From Methanofollis aquaemaris (GTDB taxonomy: Archaea > Halobacteriota > Methanomicrobia > Methanomicrobiales > Methanofollaceae): a stretch of DNA of 64,000 nt. Where the stretch lies: contig NZ_CP036172.1 of assembly GCF_017357525.1 (NCBI RefSeq), forward strand, positions 310,001 to 374,000. Direction: 5' to 3'. Numbering within the stretch: the first letter of the stretch is position 1; each line of letters opens with the position of its first letter. The translations under genes and the position numbers were made by a program. Shown in pieces: positions 34,851-43,004 of this stretch. The notes under the pieces were generated by a model. That model was not told the DNA's origin and ran no database searches. It saw only the letters and a program-made list of their open reading frames with translations.

Positions 34851-36500
34851 TCATTTCTCCAGGTGACGCCACCAGAACTGTTCGGGATAATAGTCGGCGG
34901 CGGTGTCGGCATAGATGCCGACACTGAAGTCACGATGCCTGTCATCAGCGTCAGAATACACGTCACGGTGCAGTTCATCGAAAGCGTCTACCTGAATCTT
35001 CATCTCTGTAAGGTCGTGGTCCTTCGCCATCTCCATCATCAGGATCTCAAGGGCATCGCGCTCGTTGAGGGTCTGTTCAATCTCTGTCCGGTAGGGTTCA
35101 AGGACGGTCACCAACGCCACCACAAGCCAGTAGTTCTCTACGAAAAACTGCAACTCGGTAAAGGCCTGCTCCCTGAACGGTGCGCCGCCACGCGCTTCAA
35201 GGTCGGCAAACCGCCGGTTCAACTGCTCATACTCGACCCTGGCAGAAGAGAGATCGGTTCCTTTTGTCTCATAATAATCCAGAAGAAAACCCAGGAAATA
35301 TTTGCAGCAGTACGGTGCCCTGGCGGTGTAGCGCCCCTTTACCTCAAGGGTGTCCGTGTGGGTTTCGGTCTCGCCGATCACCACGGCATAGCGATCCAGC
35401 GCCTGCCGCACCAGACCAGAGAGGGTATCGGTGGTATGCTCGCTCATTCTCATCAGTGGGATGAGACAGGCATCAATGAAGGACATATCCGACTTCTCCC
35501 TCATCATTTCACTCACTTCCTCCAGCGAGATGAGACCGTCCCGCTCGTCGACATAGGGCAGGTAGACACCTGAGACCCCGGTTGCTTCGGGCCGGAAGTA
35601 CGACTGGATCTCTCCTTTCTCGTTCCCGGCCGCAAGGGTGTTGCTCGCACGGTCGTAGACTATCAGGTTATGAAGGTCGGCCTGATAGTAGACCTCCACT
35701 CCATCACGCAGGGACGCAAGGTGGCAGGCCTGCTCGAAATACTCCTGCATCATCCACTTGTTTCCCACCGTGATCAGATCGAGGGGAGCGAGATTGCGGG
35801 CCTGCCTGCAGTATTCATGCACCCCTTCCCGGTCGCTGAACTCCCCGGAAAAACCGAAGTCAGGCCCATGACGGGCAAAGTGGAGAGACGAGATGTCGGG
35901 GGGGATACGCTGTGCGAGGATAAGGGAAGGGTGCGCCCACCAGAACGGATCTGGGGGTAGATAAAAATACCATGAATCAAGACGGCGGATCTCCTCTTCG
36001 GCAAGGTTCCCGATACCCAACTGATATTTGAAGCGCAGAACGCGGTCGAGGGCAGCGATCCTGATATCGATCTCATGGAGGTCGTGGTCACGCCTGAGTT
36101 CGGCCCGAAGGATTTCTATCGAGTTCCGGCGATCAAGACTGTCATCAACTCTGTCCGGGAAGACAGGATGTAAAAAGGAACGGACATCCCGCCAATAATT
36201 GTCGATCCGATATTGGAACTCCTCCATGAGTTTTTTACGGAGTGGTTTGCCAAGATGCTTCTCGGTCGCCTCCCACTTCGTATTCAGAAGTGTGTACTGA
36301 TCTTTGTACTCCGACACATCGACGCCTGCTCCCTCAAGATAGGAGAGGAGGTACCGGGCCTCGCTTCTTCGCCGATAGGGATAAGATGCACGAAACTTCC
36401 CGTCGACTTCAATTTTGTCAAAAAAAGCATTGGTGCTCTCAATACTTCCGTGAAAATATTCTAAATGCCACTCCAACCTCTGAATTAATTCCTCTGACAT
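34851..36500 (-). CDS. RNase-type toxin domain between duplicated helical domains, paralogue 1
   Basis: 549 residues, no signal peptide. Residues 1-195 and 363-549 are two divergent copies of a helical domain. Each has a block of the type ERDALEILxxExxxDHDLxE, followed by an aromatic ending (DPFWWAHPSLI and PEQFWWRH). Between them, residues 204-320 look like a BECR-type RNase toxin module known from the C-termini of polymorphic toxins: SSLHFARHGPDFG, an EYxxxA helix, then VVYDR/VYDRASNTLAAGNEKGE and IQSYFRPEATG. Compared with its neighbour it has about 30 extra residues inside the toxin part, an apparent duplication of the helix before VEVYYQ. It repeats the toxin-in-the-middle plan of 7.3 kb with unrelated flanks. 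Role unknown. Confidence 0.7.
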   Translation of the reverse strand: MSEELIQRLEWHLEYFHGSIESTNAFFDKIEVDGKFRASYPYRRRSEARYLLSYLEGAGVDVSEYKDQYTLLNTKWEATEKHLGKPLRKKLMEEFQYRIDNYWRDVRSFLHPVFPDRVDDSLDRRNSIEILRAELRRDHDLHEIDIRIAALDRVLRFKYQLGIGNLAEEEIRRLDSWYFYLPPDPFWWAHPSLILAQRIPPDISSLHFARHGPDFGFSGEFSDREGVHEYCRQARNLAPLDLITVGNKWMMQEYFEQACHLASLRDGVEVYYQADLHNLIVYDRASNTLAAGNEKGEIQSYFRPEATGVSGVYLPYVDERDGLISLEEVSEMMREKSDMSFIDACLIPLMRMSEHTTDTLSGLVRQALDRYAVVIGETETHTDTLEVKGRYTARAPYCCKYFLGFLLDYYETKGTDLSSARVEYEQLNRRFADLEARGGAPFREQAFTELQFFVENYWLVVALVTVLEPYRTEIEQTLNERDALEILMMEMAKDHDLTEMKIQVDAFDELHRDVYSDADDRHRDFSVGIYADTAADYYPEQFWWRHLEK

Positions 36501-36514
36501 TTTCTATCTCCCGA

Positions 36515-38029
36515 TCATTTCCTGGGGTGACGCCACCAGAACTGTTCGGGATAGTAGTCTGCGGCGGTGGCGGCATAGATGCCAGCATCTCTGAATTCGT
36601 ATTCAAAATAATATATGTCCCGGTGCAATTCTTCGAGAGCGTCCACCTGGATCTTCAACTCTGTGAGGTCGTGGTCCTTCGCCATCTCTATCATCAGGAT
36701 CTCAAGGGCGTCGCGCTCGTTGAGGTCGTGCTCGGCTTCGGTCAGGTAGGGTTCGAGACTGGCCACCGACGCCGCCACCCGCCAGTAGTTCTCCACGAAG
36801 AACTGCAACTCGGCATAGACCTGCTCCCTGAACAGTGTGCCGCCGCGTGCTTCGAAGGCGGCAAGCCGCCGGTTCAACTGCTCATACTCAGTTCTGGCAG
36901 AAGAGAGATCGGTTTCTTTTGTCTCATAATGATCCAGGAGATAACCCAGGAGATATTTGGAGCAGTACGGCGCCCTGGCGGTGTAGCACCCCTTCACTTC
37001 AAGGGCGTTCATGTGGGTCTCGGTCTCGCCGATCACCGTGGCATAGCGATCCAGGGCCTGCCGAACAAGTTCTACGGGGGTCTCGGAGGTGGCGGCCCGT
37101 TCAGCCTTCCCCTTCAACGGGATAAGCAGGCCGCGTGCATCCCGTTCGTCGACGTACGGGCGGTAGACGCCTGAGACCCCGGTCGCTTCAGGCCTGAAGT
37201 ACGACTGGATCTCTCCCTTCTCGTTCCCGGCCGCGAGGGTGTTGCTCTCGCGGTCATAGACCACCAGGTTATCGACATCGGCCTGATAGTAGACCTCCAC
37301 TCCCTCACGTAAGGACGCAAGGCGACAGGCCTGCTCGAAATACTTCTGTACGCCCTCATGGTCGCTTAATCGCCCAGAAAGGCCGAAGTCGGGGCCGTGA
37401 CGGGCGAAGTGGAGAGATGAAGTGTCAATGGGACCGCGCTGCGCAAGGATGAGAGACGGGTGTGCCCACCAGAATGGATTTGGGGGAAGATAGAGGTCAC
37501 GGGATTCGAGACGGTGGATCTCCTCATCAGTAAGATTCTTGATATCTCGTTCATATTTGAAGCGCAGAACCTGGTCGAGAGCGGCGACCTTGAGGTCGAT
37601 CTCATGAAGGTCGTGATCGCGGCGGAGTTCGGTCCGAAGGGTCTCTATTGCAGTACGATGATCGAGATCATTGTCAACTTCGTCTAGAAAGTCGGGATCT
37701 AAAAAGTGACTGGCAATTCGCCCGTACTTTTCGACCTCGAACTGTAAGTCCACCATGAGTTTATCACGGAGTGATTTGCCAAGAAGATCTTCTGTTTCTT
37801 TCAACTTTCTACAGAGGAACGAATACTTCTTCCTGTATTCGGAAACCTCAATTCCATTGGATTCAAGATAGGATAAGAGATATTTTAATTCATATTTTGA
37901 ATTATAAGGGGAATGAGCGGAATATCTTCCAAGAACCTCCAGTCGATCAAAAAAAGTTTGAGTTTCCTCTATATACTTCTCGAAATATTTCATATTTCTT
38001 TCGAGCCGATTTACGTATCTATCCAGCAT
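36515..38029 (-). CDS. RNase-type toxin domain between duplicated helical domains, paralogue 2
   Basis: 504 residues and clearly related along its full length to the gene 14 bases downstream. Helical domain 1 spans about residues 1-200, the toxin module about 205-305 (SSLHFARHGPDFGLSG ... VVYDRESNTLAAGNEKGE), and helical domain 2 about 330-504 ending in PEQFWWRHPRK. It lacks the 30-residue internal duplication seen in paralogue 1 and so gives the basic form. It follows a pilin-like membrane gene by 19 bases. Candidate catalytic residues (His of HFARHG, Arg of YFRPEAT) are kept, so the toxin module may be active unless held by the flanking domains. Confidence 0.7.
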   Translation of the reverse strand: MLDRYVNRLERNMKYFEKYIEETQTFFDRLEVLGRYSAHSPYNSKYELKYLLSYLESNGIEVSEYRKKYSFLCRKLKETEDLLGKSLRDKLMVDLQFEVEKYGRIASHFLDPDFLDEVDNDLDHRTAIETLRTELRRDHDLHEIDLKVAALDQVLRFKYERDIKNLTDEEIHRLESRDLYLPPNPFWWAHPSLILAQRGPIDTSSLHFARHGPDFGLSGRLSDHEGVQKYFEQACRLASLREGVEVYYQADVDNLVVYDRESNTLAAGNEKGEIQSYFRPEATGVSGVYRPYVDERDARGLLIPLKGKAERAATSETPVELVRQALDRYATVIGETETHMNALEVKGCYTARAPYCSKYLLGYLLDHYETKETDLSSARTEYEQLNRRLAAFEARGGTLFREQVYAELQFFVENYWRVAASVASLEPYLTEAEHDLNERDALEILMIEMAKDHDLTELKIQVDALEELHRDIYYFEYEFRDAGIYAATAADYYPEQFWWRHPRK

Positions 38030-38048
38030 TTGTTCATCCCGATCAAAT

Positions 38049-39008
38049 TCAATTCAACGAAACCCGGACCTTGAGGTACTCGATCTGTAAATCAGACGCA
38101 GAACCATCGGCCCTATGGACAACGACTCTCACCGGCGTACTGTTGTCCTCGAACACGGCTCCCTTCCAGGTGGCCTGCGATCCCTCGAAAGGCTGCAGTC
38201 CGTCGGCAGGCTCAACGGTCACGGCAAGGCCGCTCGCAGCAGCGGCGGAGGCATTCGAGACGTCGATGCCGTCGATATAGACCGAGTAGGGAGGGGTCGC
38301 AAGAGCGCAGGCGGGGAGTACTTCATGGGCGGCGAGGACGATGGTGTCCGGAGCGGTGCGTTCGAGTGAGATGAAGGTCCACACCGGATACGCCTCGATC
38401 ATGCCGGCACTGAACATCAAGTGGGTAACGAGCGGCGGGAGGAACAGAAGGACGAGAATGATGAGGATGGTCGAGCCGATGACCAGCCGCAATGCCCGGG
38501 CATTCTCTTCGGGGGTGGCCGCCTTCTCCCGCGAGGAGAAGAGGAGGAGGGCCCCGAGGGTGGCAAAGGCCGCCACTATCAGGGCCGGGAAGAGGGTAGA
38601 GGCGAAATTGACGAGGATGTAGGAGATGCTGTCGATGAGGAACCCAACATGGTCGGTGACCCAGTCCCTGAGGAGATCTGAGACCAGAGTATGAACCATA
38701 ATGACAAAGAAGGCCATACATCCGGAAACACCGCCCGCAAAGACAGCCTGCGCCTGGCCCCCCACCTCACCCTGTTGCAGCGCGACCGCGAGCATCCCGG
38801 TAAGGAAGAGGGTCAGGAAGCAGAGCACGAGGGTATGGGCGTAGCCGATGGTGAAAAAAATACCGTGGCAGAGACCTAAGAGATCATACCAGCACCAATA
38901 ATAGGCATAAGATTTCAGGAATACGATCAGTCCGCCGCCGAGAAGCCCGGCAAGGAGCGAGGCGGGGAGGAGTCTTTTGAGGTCTTGGAGTGTCTGTCCT
39001 TTTTTCAT
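38049..39008 (-). CDS. Membrane protein with pilin-like C-terminal domain, paralogue 3
   Basis: 319 residues from ATG 39008, which overlaps the stop of the chimeric remnant (ATGA); the frame before it is not related to the family. Starts MKKGQTLQDLKRLLPASL, has about five membrane helices, the loop SREKAATPEENARALRLV, and a C-terminal domain starting APDTIVLAAHEVLPA with YSVYIDGIDVSNASAAAASG and ATWKGAVFEDNSTPVRVVV. It directly precedes a toxin-domain gene, and its 3' end and spacer (TTGAATTGAATTTGATCGG) are the same as those of paralogue 4, showing that the pair was duplicated as a unit. Confidence 0.73.
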   Translation of the reverse strand: MKKGQTLQDLKRLLPASLLAGLLGGGLIVFLKSYAYYWCWYDLLGLCHGIFFTIGYAHTLVLCFLTLFLTGMLAVALQQGEVGGQAQAVFAGGVSGCMAFFVIMVHTLVSDLLRDWVTDHVGFLIDSISYILVNFASTLFPALIVAAFATLGALLLFSSREKAATPEENARALRLVIGSTILIILVLLFLPPLVTHLMFSAGMIEAYPVWTFISLERTAPDTIVLAAHEVLPACALATPPYSVYIDGIDVSNASAAAASGLAVTVEPADGLQPFEGSQATWKGAVFEDNSTPVRVVVHRADGSASDLQIEYLKVRVSLN

Positions 39009-39259
39009 GATAAAACCAGGTGAAAATTCAGGTTCCGGCTCTCTCCGCCGCCGCCCACCCCACGGAGACGAGCGTCCTGCATCCAGAGGACGCCTCCGGG
39101 CACATACAGGGTGATGTCGATGGGGCCACGCCGGGCGAGGATGAGAGATGGGTGCCACCACCAGAACGGATCGGGTGGGAGATGGATGTCACGGTATTCA
39201 AGATAGAGGATCTCCTCATCGGAGAGGGTATCGAGTCCTCGCTCATATTTGAAGTGCAT
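39005..39259 (-). pseudogene. Chimeric remnant of a helical-domain/toxin gene
   Basis: 84 residues from ATG 39259. The first 50 match positions about 155-200 of the helical-domain proteins (MHFKYERGLDTLSDEEI ... LPPDPFWWWHPSLILARRGPID). They then join without a break to DITLYVPGGVLWMQDARL, the C-terminal sequence of the 104-residue gene at 34.4 kb. So it looks like the product of a deletion that fused two genes, removing the N-terminal domain, the toxin and the second helical domain. It is still open and coupled by ATGA to the next gene, so it may be translated. It stands just where a full paralogue would be in the duplicated unit. Confidence 0.68.
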
Positions 39260-39277
39260 GACACGGTCCGATCAAAT

Positions 39278-40273
39278 TCAATTCAACGAAGCCAGGACGC
39301 TACGGTTCAGAACCATTAACTCAATCTCAGAACCATCGGTCCCGTGGGCGATGACGGTGACGCTCGTCGGCGTACTGTTGTCCTCAAACACAGGCCCTTT
39401 CCAGGTGGCCTGCGACCCCTCGAAGGCCTGCAGTCCGTCGGCTGGCTCGACGGCCACGGCAAGACCGCTCGCGGCAGCGGCGGAGGCATTCGAGACATCG
39501 ATGCCGTCGAGGCCGTCGATATAGACCGAGAAGTGGGTGTCGGCGAGAGTGAAGGCGGGAGGCACCTTGTGGGCGGTGAGGACGATGGTGTCCGGGGCGG
39601 TGTGTTCGAGTGAGATGAAGGTCCCCATCAACGCCGCTGAGGAATGAACCCTGATCATGCCGGCACCAATCATCAGGCGGGCGACGAGCGGCGGGATGAT
39701 CATACAGACGAGGATGATGAGAACGGTCGAGCCGAGGACCAGCCGTGATGCCCGGGCATTCTCTTCAGGGGTGGCCGCCTTTTCCAGGGAGGAAAAGAGG
39801 ATGAGGGCGCCGAGGACGGCAAGGGCCGCCATTATCAGGGCCGCGAAGAGGGTAGAGGCGAAATTGACGAGGATGTAGGAGATGCTGTCGATGAGGTACC
39901 CGACCGGATCGGTGCCCCCGTTGCCCACGTACCAGAGGAGATTTGAGACCCGAGTATAAACCCTAATGACAAAGAAGGCCATAAATCCGGAAACACCGCC
40001 CGCAAAGGCAGCCTGCGCCTGGCTCCCTACCTCACCCCGTTGCAGCGCGACCGCGAGCATCCCGGTAAAGAAGAGGGCCAGGATGCAAAGCACGAAGACC
40101 TGGAGGGTGCTGCTGATGTCGAAAATGCTGTGGTTGAGACAGATGATGCCATGCCAGCACCACATATCGGCATACGATCCCAGGAATACAAACAATCCGC
40201 CGCCGAGAAGCCCGGCAAGGAGGGCGGCGGGGAGGAGGCGTTTGAGGTTCTGGAGTGTCTGTTCTTTTTTCAT
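39278..40273 (-). CDS. Membrane protein with pilin-like C-terminal domain, paralogue 4
   Basis: 332 residues from ATG 40273 with GGTGAT upstream; the longer frame to 40393 is upstream coding sequence in another phase. Starts MKKEQTLQNLKRLLPAAL, with about five membrane segments, the loop SLEKAATPEENARASRLVLGS, and a C-terminal domain APDTIVLTAHKVPPAF with HFSVYIDGLDGIDVSNA and ATWKGPVFEDNSTPTSVTV. It is very close to paralogues 1 and 3 at DNA level, so gene conversion or recent duplication is likely. It follows the 414-residue membrane protein by 19 bases. Confidence 0.73.
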   Translation of the reverse strand: MKKEQTLQNLKRLLPAALLAGLLGGGLFVFLGSYADMWCWHGIICLNHSIFDISSTLQVFVLCILALFFTGMLAVALQRGEVGSQAQAAFAGGVSGFMAFFVIRVYTRVSNLLWYVGNGGTDPVGYLIDSISYILVNFASTLFAALIMAALAVLGALILFSSLEKAATPEENARASRLVLGSTVLIILVCMIIPPLVARLMIGAGMIRVHSSAALMGTFISLEHTAPDTIVLTAHKVPPAFTLADTHFSVYIDGLDGIDVSNASAAAASGLAVAVEPADGLQAFEGSQATWKGPVFEDNSTPTSVTVIAHGTDGSEIELMVLNRSVLASLN

Positions 40274-40292
40274 GATATCACCAGTTGAAGAT

Positions 40293-41537
40293 TCAGGTCC
40301 TGATCCGCTCCACCGCCGCCCATGCCACGAAGAGCACCGCCGCTCCCGCCGCGGCGATGACGACACCCCGGAGAGTCGAGACGAGGAGGGCAAGCGGAGG
40401 GGGAAGAGAGAGGTCGAGCGGATCAGTCCAGAGGACGAGCACCACGAGGTACGGGAAGAGGAGGGTGCCCGAGACTGCGACGGCGGGGATGGGCCGTCTC
40501 AACGGGAGGCGACGTGTGAGGAGGAGGAACGGCACGACCGCCGCCAGGCAGAGGAGGCTGAGGCCGGACAGAAATGTCATGAGGCTCAGCAGGGCGTCGA
40601 GGAGGGGAGGGGCGTCGAAGTACGACCATCCGGGAAGAAAATTGGGCAGGTCCATACGCCTCGACGCCCCCATCAGGGAGGCGGGGACGAGATAGAGGAG
40701 GGCGAGGCCGGCGGCGAGGATCAAAAGACGCCGCGGCCCGACCTGCACCTCAGTCCTCACGCCCTCGTAGAGGAGGGCGGCGGCGCACCCGAAGAGGAGC
40801 GGGGTGAGGAGGAGGACGCCGGCGTACCGGACCATAGCGAGGGCACCTATGTCCGGCATCCGGAACGTCGGTTCGGGATCCTCCCCCGGCGGCCTGACCG
40901 CTGACGGCGAGAAGCGTTCTGCGATCAGCGCCTTCAGCGAACCCTCCGGGTCGGGGCCGACGACGTCCCCGCAGGTTCCGTAGTAGACGATGAAGAAATC
41001 GTCTCCATTGTCGAACGGCCTCACGTAGGTGAGGACGTACCCCGTCGCCGTCTCGTTCGTGAAGCGCAATGCCGGGCACACCTGCTCTGCCGCAGCGGCA
41101 GGGAGATGGTCGCCGAGGTCGAGCATCACAGGAGATATCTCGCCACGGTCGGCCAGCAAACCGAGGAACATCTTCTTCTCGTCCCTGAAGGCCTCTTCGT
41201 CGGTGTACCACCACTGGCCGATGACGTACTCTTCGCCGGTCTGCTCCCGCGTGTACACCGCATGAAGGGGAGTCGCCGATTGAGAGGAGAAAGAAAGAAG
41301 GGGGCCGTATCCGAAATCACTCAGGTTCGTATGAAAGTCGCCCTCAATGGTGTGGACAGTGGAGGGCGGGTATCCCGGCGTGCCCGAACCGTCGGGAATG
41401 AACCAGGCCTGCTTCATAAAGGGATCTGGCTGGTCGGAGCCGCAGAGAAAGAGGCCGGGTTCGAGAAAGCCCGGAACAAACCAGATGAAAACGACACAGA
41501 TGAGATACAGTCCTATGAGCGCCGCTGGCCGCGGCAT
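40293..41537 (-). CDS. Membrane protein with large extracytoplasmic domain, first gene of locus C
   Basis: 414 residues from ATG 41537, preferred because GAGGAG lies just upstream; ATG 41618 would add 27 polar residues and has no ribosome site. One N-terminal helix (LIGLYLICVVFIWFVPGFL) leads to about 210 residues outside the membrane, with two or three cysteines and an FFIVYYGTCGD strand. About five helices follow in the last 180 residues. No family recognised. A TATA box at 41679-41690 precedes it, and gaps of 20 bases or less join it to the next four genes, so it opens the locus C transcript. Possibly a surface receptor or a resistance factor; unproven. Confidence 0.6.
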   Translation of the reverse strand: MPRPAALIGLYLICVVFIWFVPGFLEPGLFLCGSDQPDPFMKQAWFIPDGSGTPGYPPSTVHTIEGDFHTNLSDFGYGPLLSFSSQSATPLHAVYTREQTGEEYVIGQWWYTDEEAFRDEKKMFLGLLADRGEISPVMLDLGDHLPAAAAEQVCPALRFTNETATGYVLTYVRPFDNGDDFFIVYYGTCGDVVGPDPEGSLKALIAERFSPSAVRPPGEDPEPTFRMPDIGALAMVRYAGVLLLTPLLFGCAAALLYEGVRTEVQVGPRRLLILAAGLALLYLVPASLMGASRRMDLPNFLPGWSYFDAPPLLDALLSLMTFLSGLSLLCLAAVVPFLLLTRRLPLRRPIPAVAVSGTLLFPYLVVLVLWTDPLDLSLPPPLALLVSTLRGVVIAAAGAAVLFVAWAAVERIRT

Positions 41538-41678
41538 CTGCTCCTCGGATGAAGCCTCTGTATGTCGAGTGATTTTTTTCAATGATATACCCCGTTCGGG
41601 CGCCCGGTATCGATCCATGGGATGATACCGCGTGGATGGGGGAGGGCACCCCTTACAGGTACCAATAGTGGAAAATTG

Positions 41679-41690
41679 ATTATATAAACA
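41679..41690 (-). promoter_or_regulatory. TATA box at the head of the locus C operon
   Basis: TGTTTATATAAT on the minus strand is the best TATA match upstream of the eight-gene run. It predicts transcription from about 41657, some 120 nt before ATG 41537. No second comparable box is seen inside the run except possibly in the 164-base gap at 34.7-34.85 kb. Confidence 0.45.
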
Positions 41691-41810
41691 AATCGATATT
41701 GATTTTGTAATTATTCGGGCCCTTGAAAGATATGATCCGATTTTTCTCCTCCGATGCCCGGCATCGAGCGTACGCTCCCGATGATCCACAGGCAAAAAAG
41801 ATGAACGCCC

Positions 41811-42368
41811 TCACAACCCCAGCACCTCGAGGAGGTACAGCACCGCGAGCATCAGGACGACGAAGACCGCGACCACCACCCACTCGTTGACCCTGAGCAC
41901 TTCCGGGATCGTCCTGATATCGAACTCGCCGCGGGCCAGAATCCCGCCGACGAGCCGCGGGTACAGCCTGGCAAAAACCCCGGCGCCGATGACCATCCCG
42001 ACGACCCCGCCGACCAGGGCGTCGAGCCACCCCTGCCCGACCGCCCCGGCGACGGTGCCCGGACAGTAGCCGAGGATTGCAAACCCGGCGCCGAAGATGA
42101 GCCCACCGATCACCACCGAGCCCAGGGTCACGTTCTTGCAGTGGATCATAGCCATCTCCTTTCCCTTGAGGAAGTAAAAGCCGATCATCCCGACGATCAC
42201 CGCCGAGAGCATCAGTTTCACCACCGTGAAGTCCTGGAGAAGAAGTTGGCCGACGATGACGTCGTAGGTGGTCACCCCTCCCTTCTGGATGAAGAAGCCA
42301 AACCCGATCCCGAGCAGGAGCCCGATGAGCAGTTGGGCCCGTGCATTCTTGTGAAGTGCCGTCAGCAT
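41811..42368 (-). CDS. YeeE/YedE family transporter, subunit 2
   Basis: 185 residues from ATG 42368, chosen over 42398 because GGGGTGA lies 5 nt upstream. Several membrane helices with the family marks MIHCKNVTLGSVVIGGLIFG and GFAILGYCPGTVAGAVGQG, whose cysteines pass sulfur species in the thiosulfate transporter TsuA. Half-size protein that pairs with the next upstream gene. Likely imports thiosulfate or another sulfur/selenium compound; substrate inferred from family. Confidence 0.85.
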   Translation of the reverse strand: MLTALHKNARAQLLIGLLLGIGFGFFIQKGGVTTYDVIVGQLLLQDFTVVKLMLSAVIVGMIGFYFLKGKEMAMIHCKNVTLGSVVIGGLIFGAGFAILGYCPGTVAGAVGQGWLDALVGGVVGMVIGAGVFARLYPRLVGGILARGEFDIRTIPEVLRVNEWVVVAVFVVLMLAVLYLLEVLGL

Positions 42369-42381
42369 TCTCTTCACCCCC

Positions 42382-42906
42382 TCAGAACGGAAACCCATAG
42401 ATCGCCATCGCCGTCACGATCCCGCCGATGAAGAAGAAGGCCGCCGCGATGATGCTGTTGACCGAAAGTTGGAGCGTCCCGCTGATCCCATGCCCGCTCG
42501 TGCACCCCCCGGCCCAACGTGCGCCGAAACCCAGGAGAAATCCGCCGGCCAGGGCGACCAGGACGCGGACGACCGGGTCGTAGCCGAAGGTTTCGCCCCA
42601 GAGCGACGGCACCCAGGCAAGGGCGAAGACGCCCGAGAGCATGGCCGAGATAAACGCCCCGATGACGATCCCGACGACGATCATCCACGAGCCGTCGACC
42701 TTCGGGACATATTTCCGGTAGTAAGGATGTTCTTTCACTCCCTTTCCCCGCACCGCGACCTCGACCATCCCGCTTGTCTTGACAAACGCCGTCGAGCACC
42801 CGAGCGGCCGGTCGGCAAGAAGAAACGAGAGCACCGCCATCACGCCGACCCCGACCCCCGCGAGATACGGGGACCAGAGCGGCGCCGTAAGATATGCAAA
42901 GACCAT
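42382..42906 (-). CDS. YeeE/YedE family transporter, subunit 1
   Basis: 174 residues from ATG 42906, chosen over 42951 because GGGGGGAG lies 6 nt upstream. Membrane protein with RPLGCSTAFVK near the N-terminus and GFGARWAGGCTSGHGISG toward the C-terminus; the latter is the classic YeeE/YedE cysteine signature. Together with the gene 13 bases downstream it makes the two halves of a full transporter. No sulfur-using enzyme is adjacent. Confidence 0.86.
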   Translation of the reverse strand: MVFAYLTAPLWSPYLAGVGVGVMAVLSFLLADRPLGCSTAFVKTSGMVEVAVRGKGVKEHPYYRKYVPKVDGSWMIVVGIVIGAFISAMLSGVFALAWVPSLWGETFGYDPVVRVLVALAGGFLLGFGARWAGGCTSGHGISGTLQLSVNSIIAAAFFFIGGIVTAMAIYGFPF

Positions 42907-43004
42907 ATCAGACTCCCCCCGTGTGCATGGCACACGCACCCCCGTCGGCACCGCGCTATAAGAATGTGCGCCGCGGCCGCCGACTATTTGTGCCCTCCCT
43001 CACA

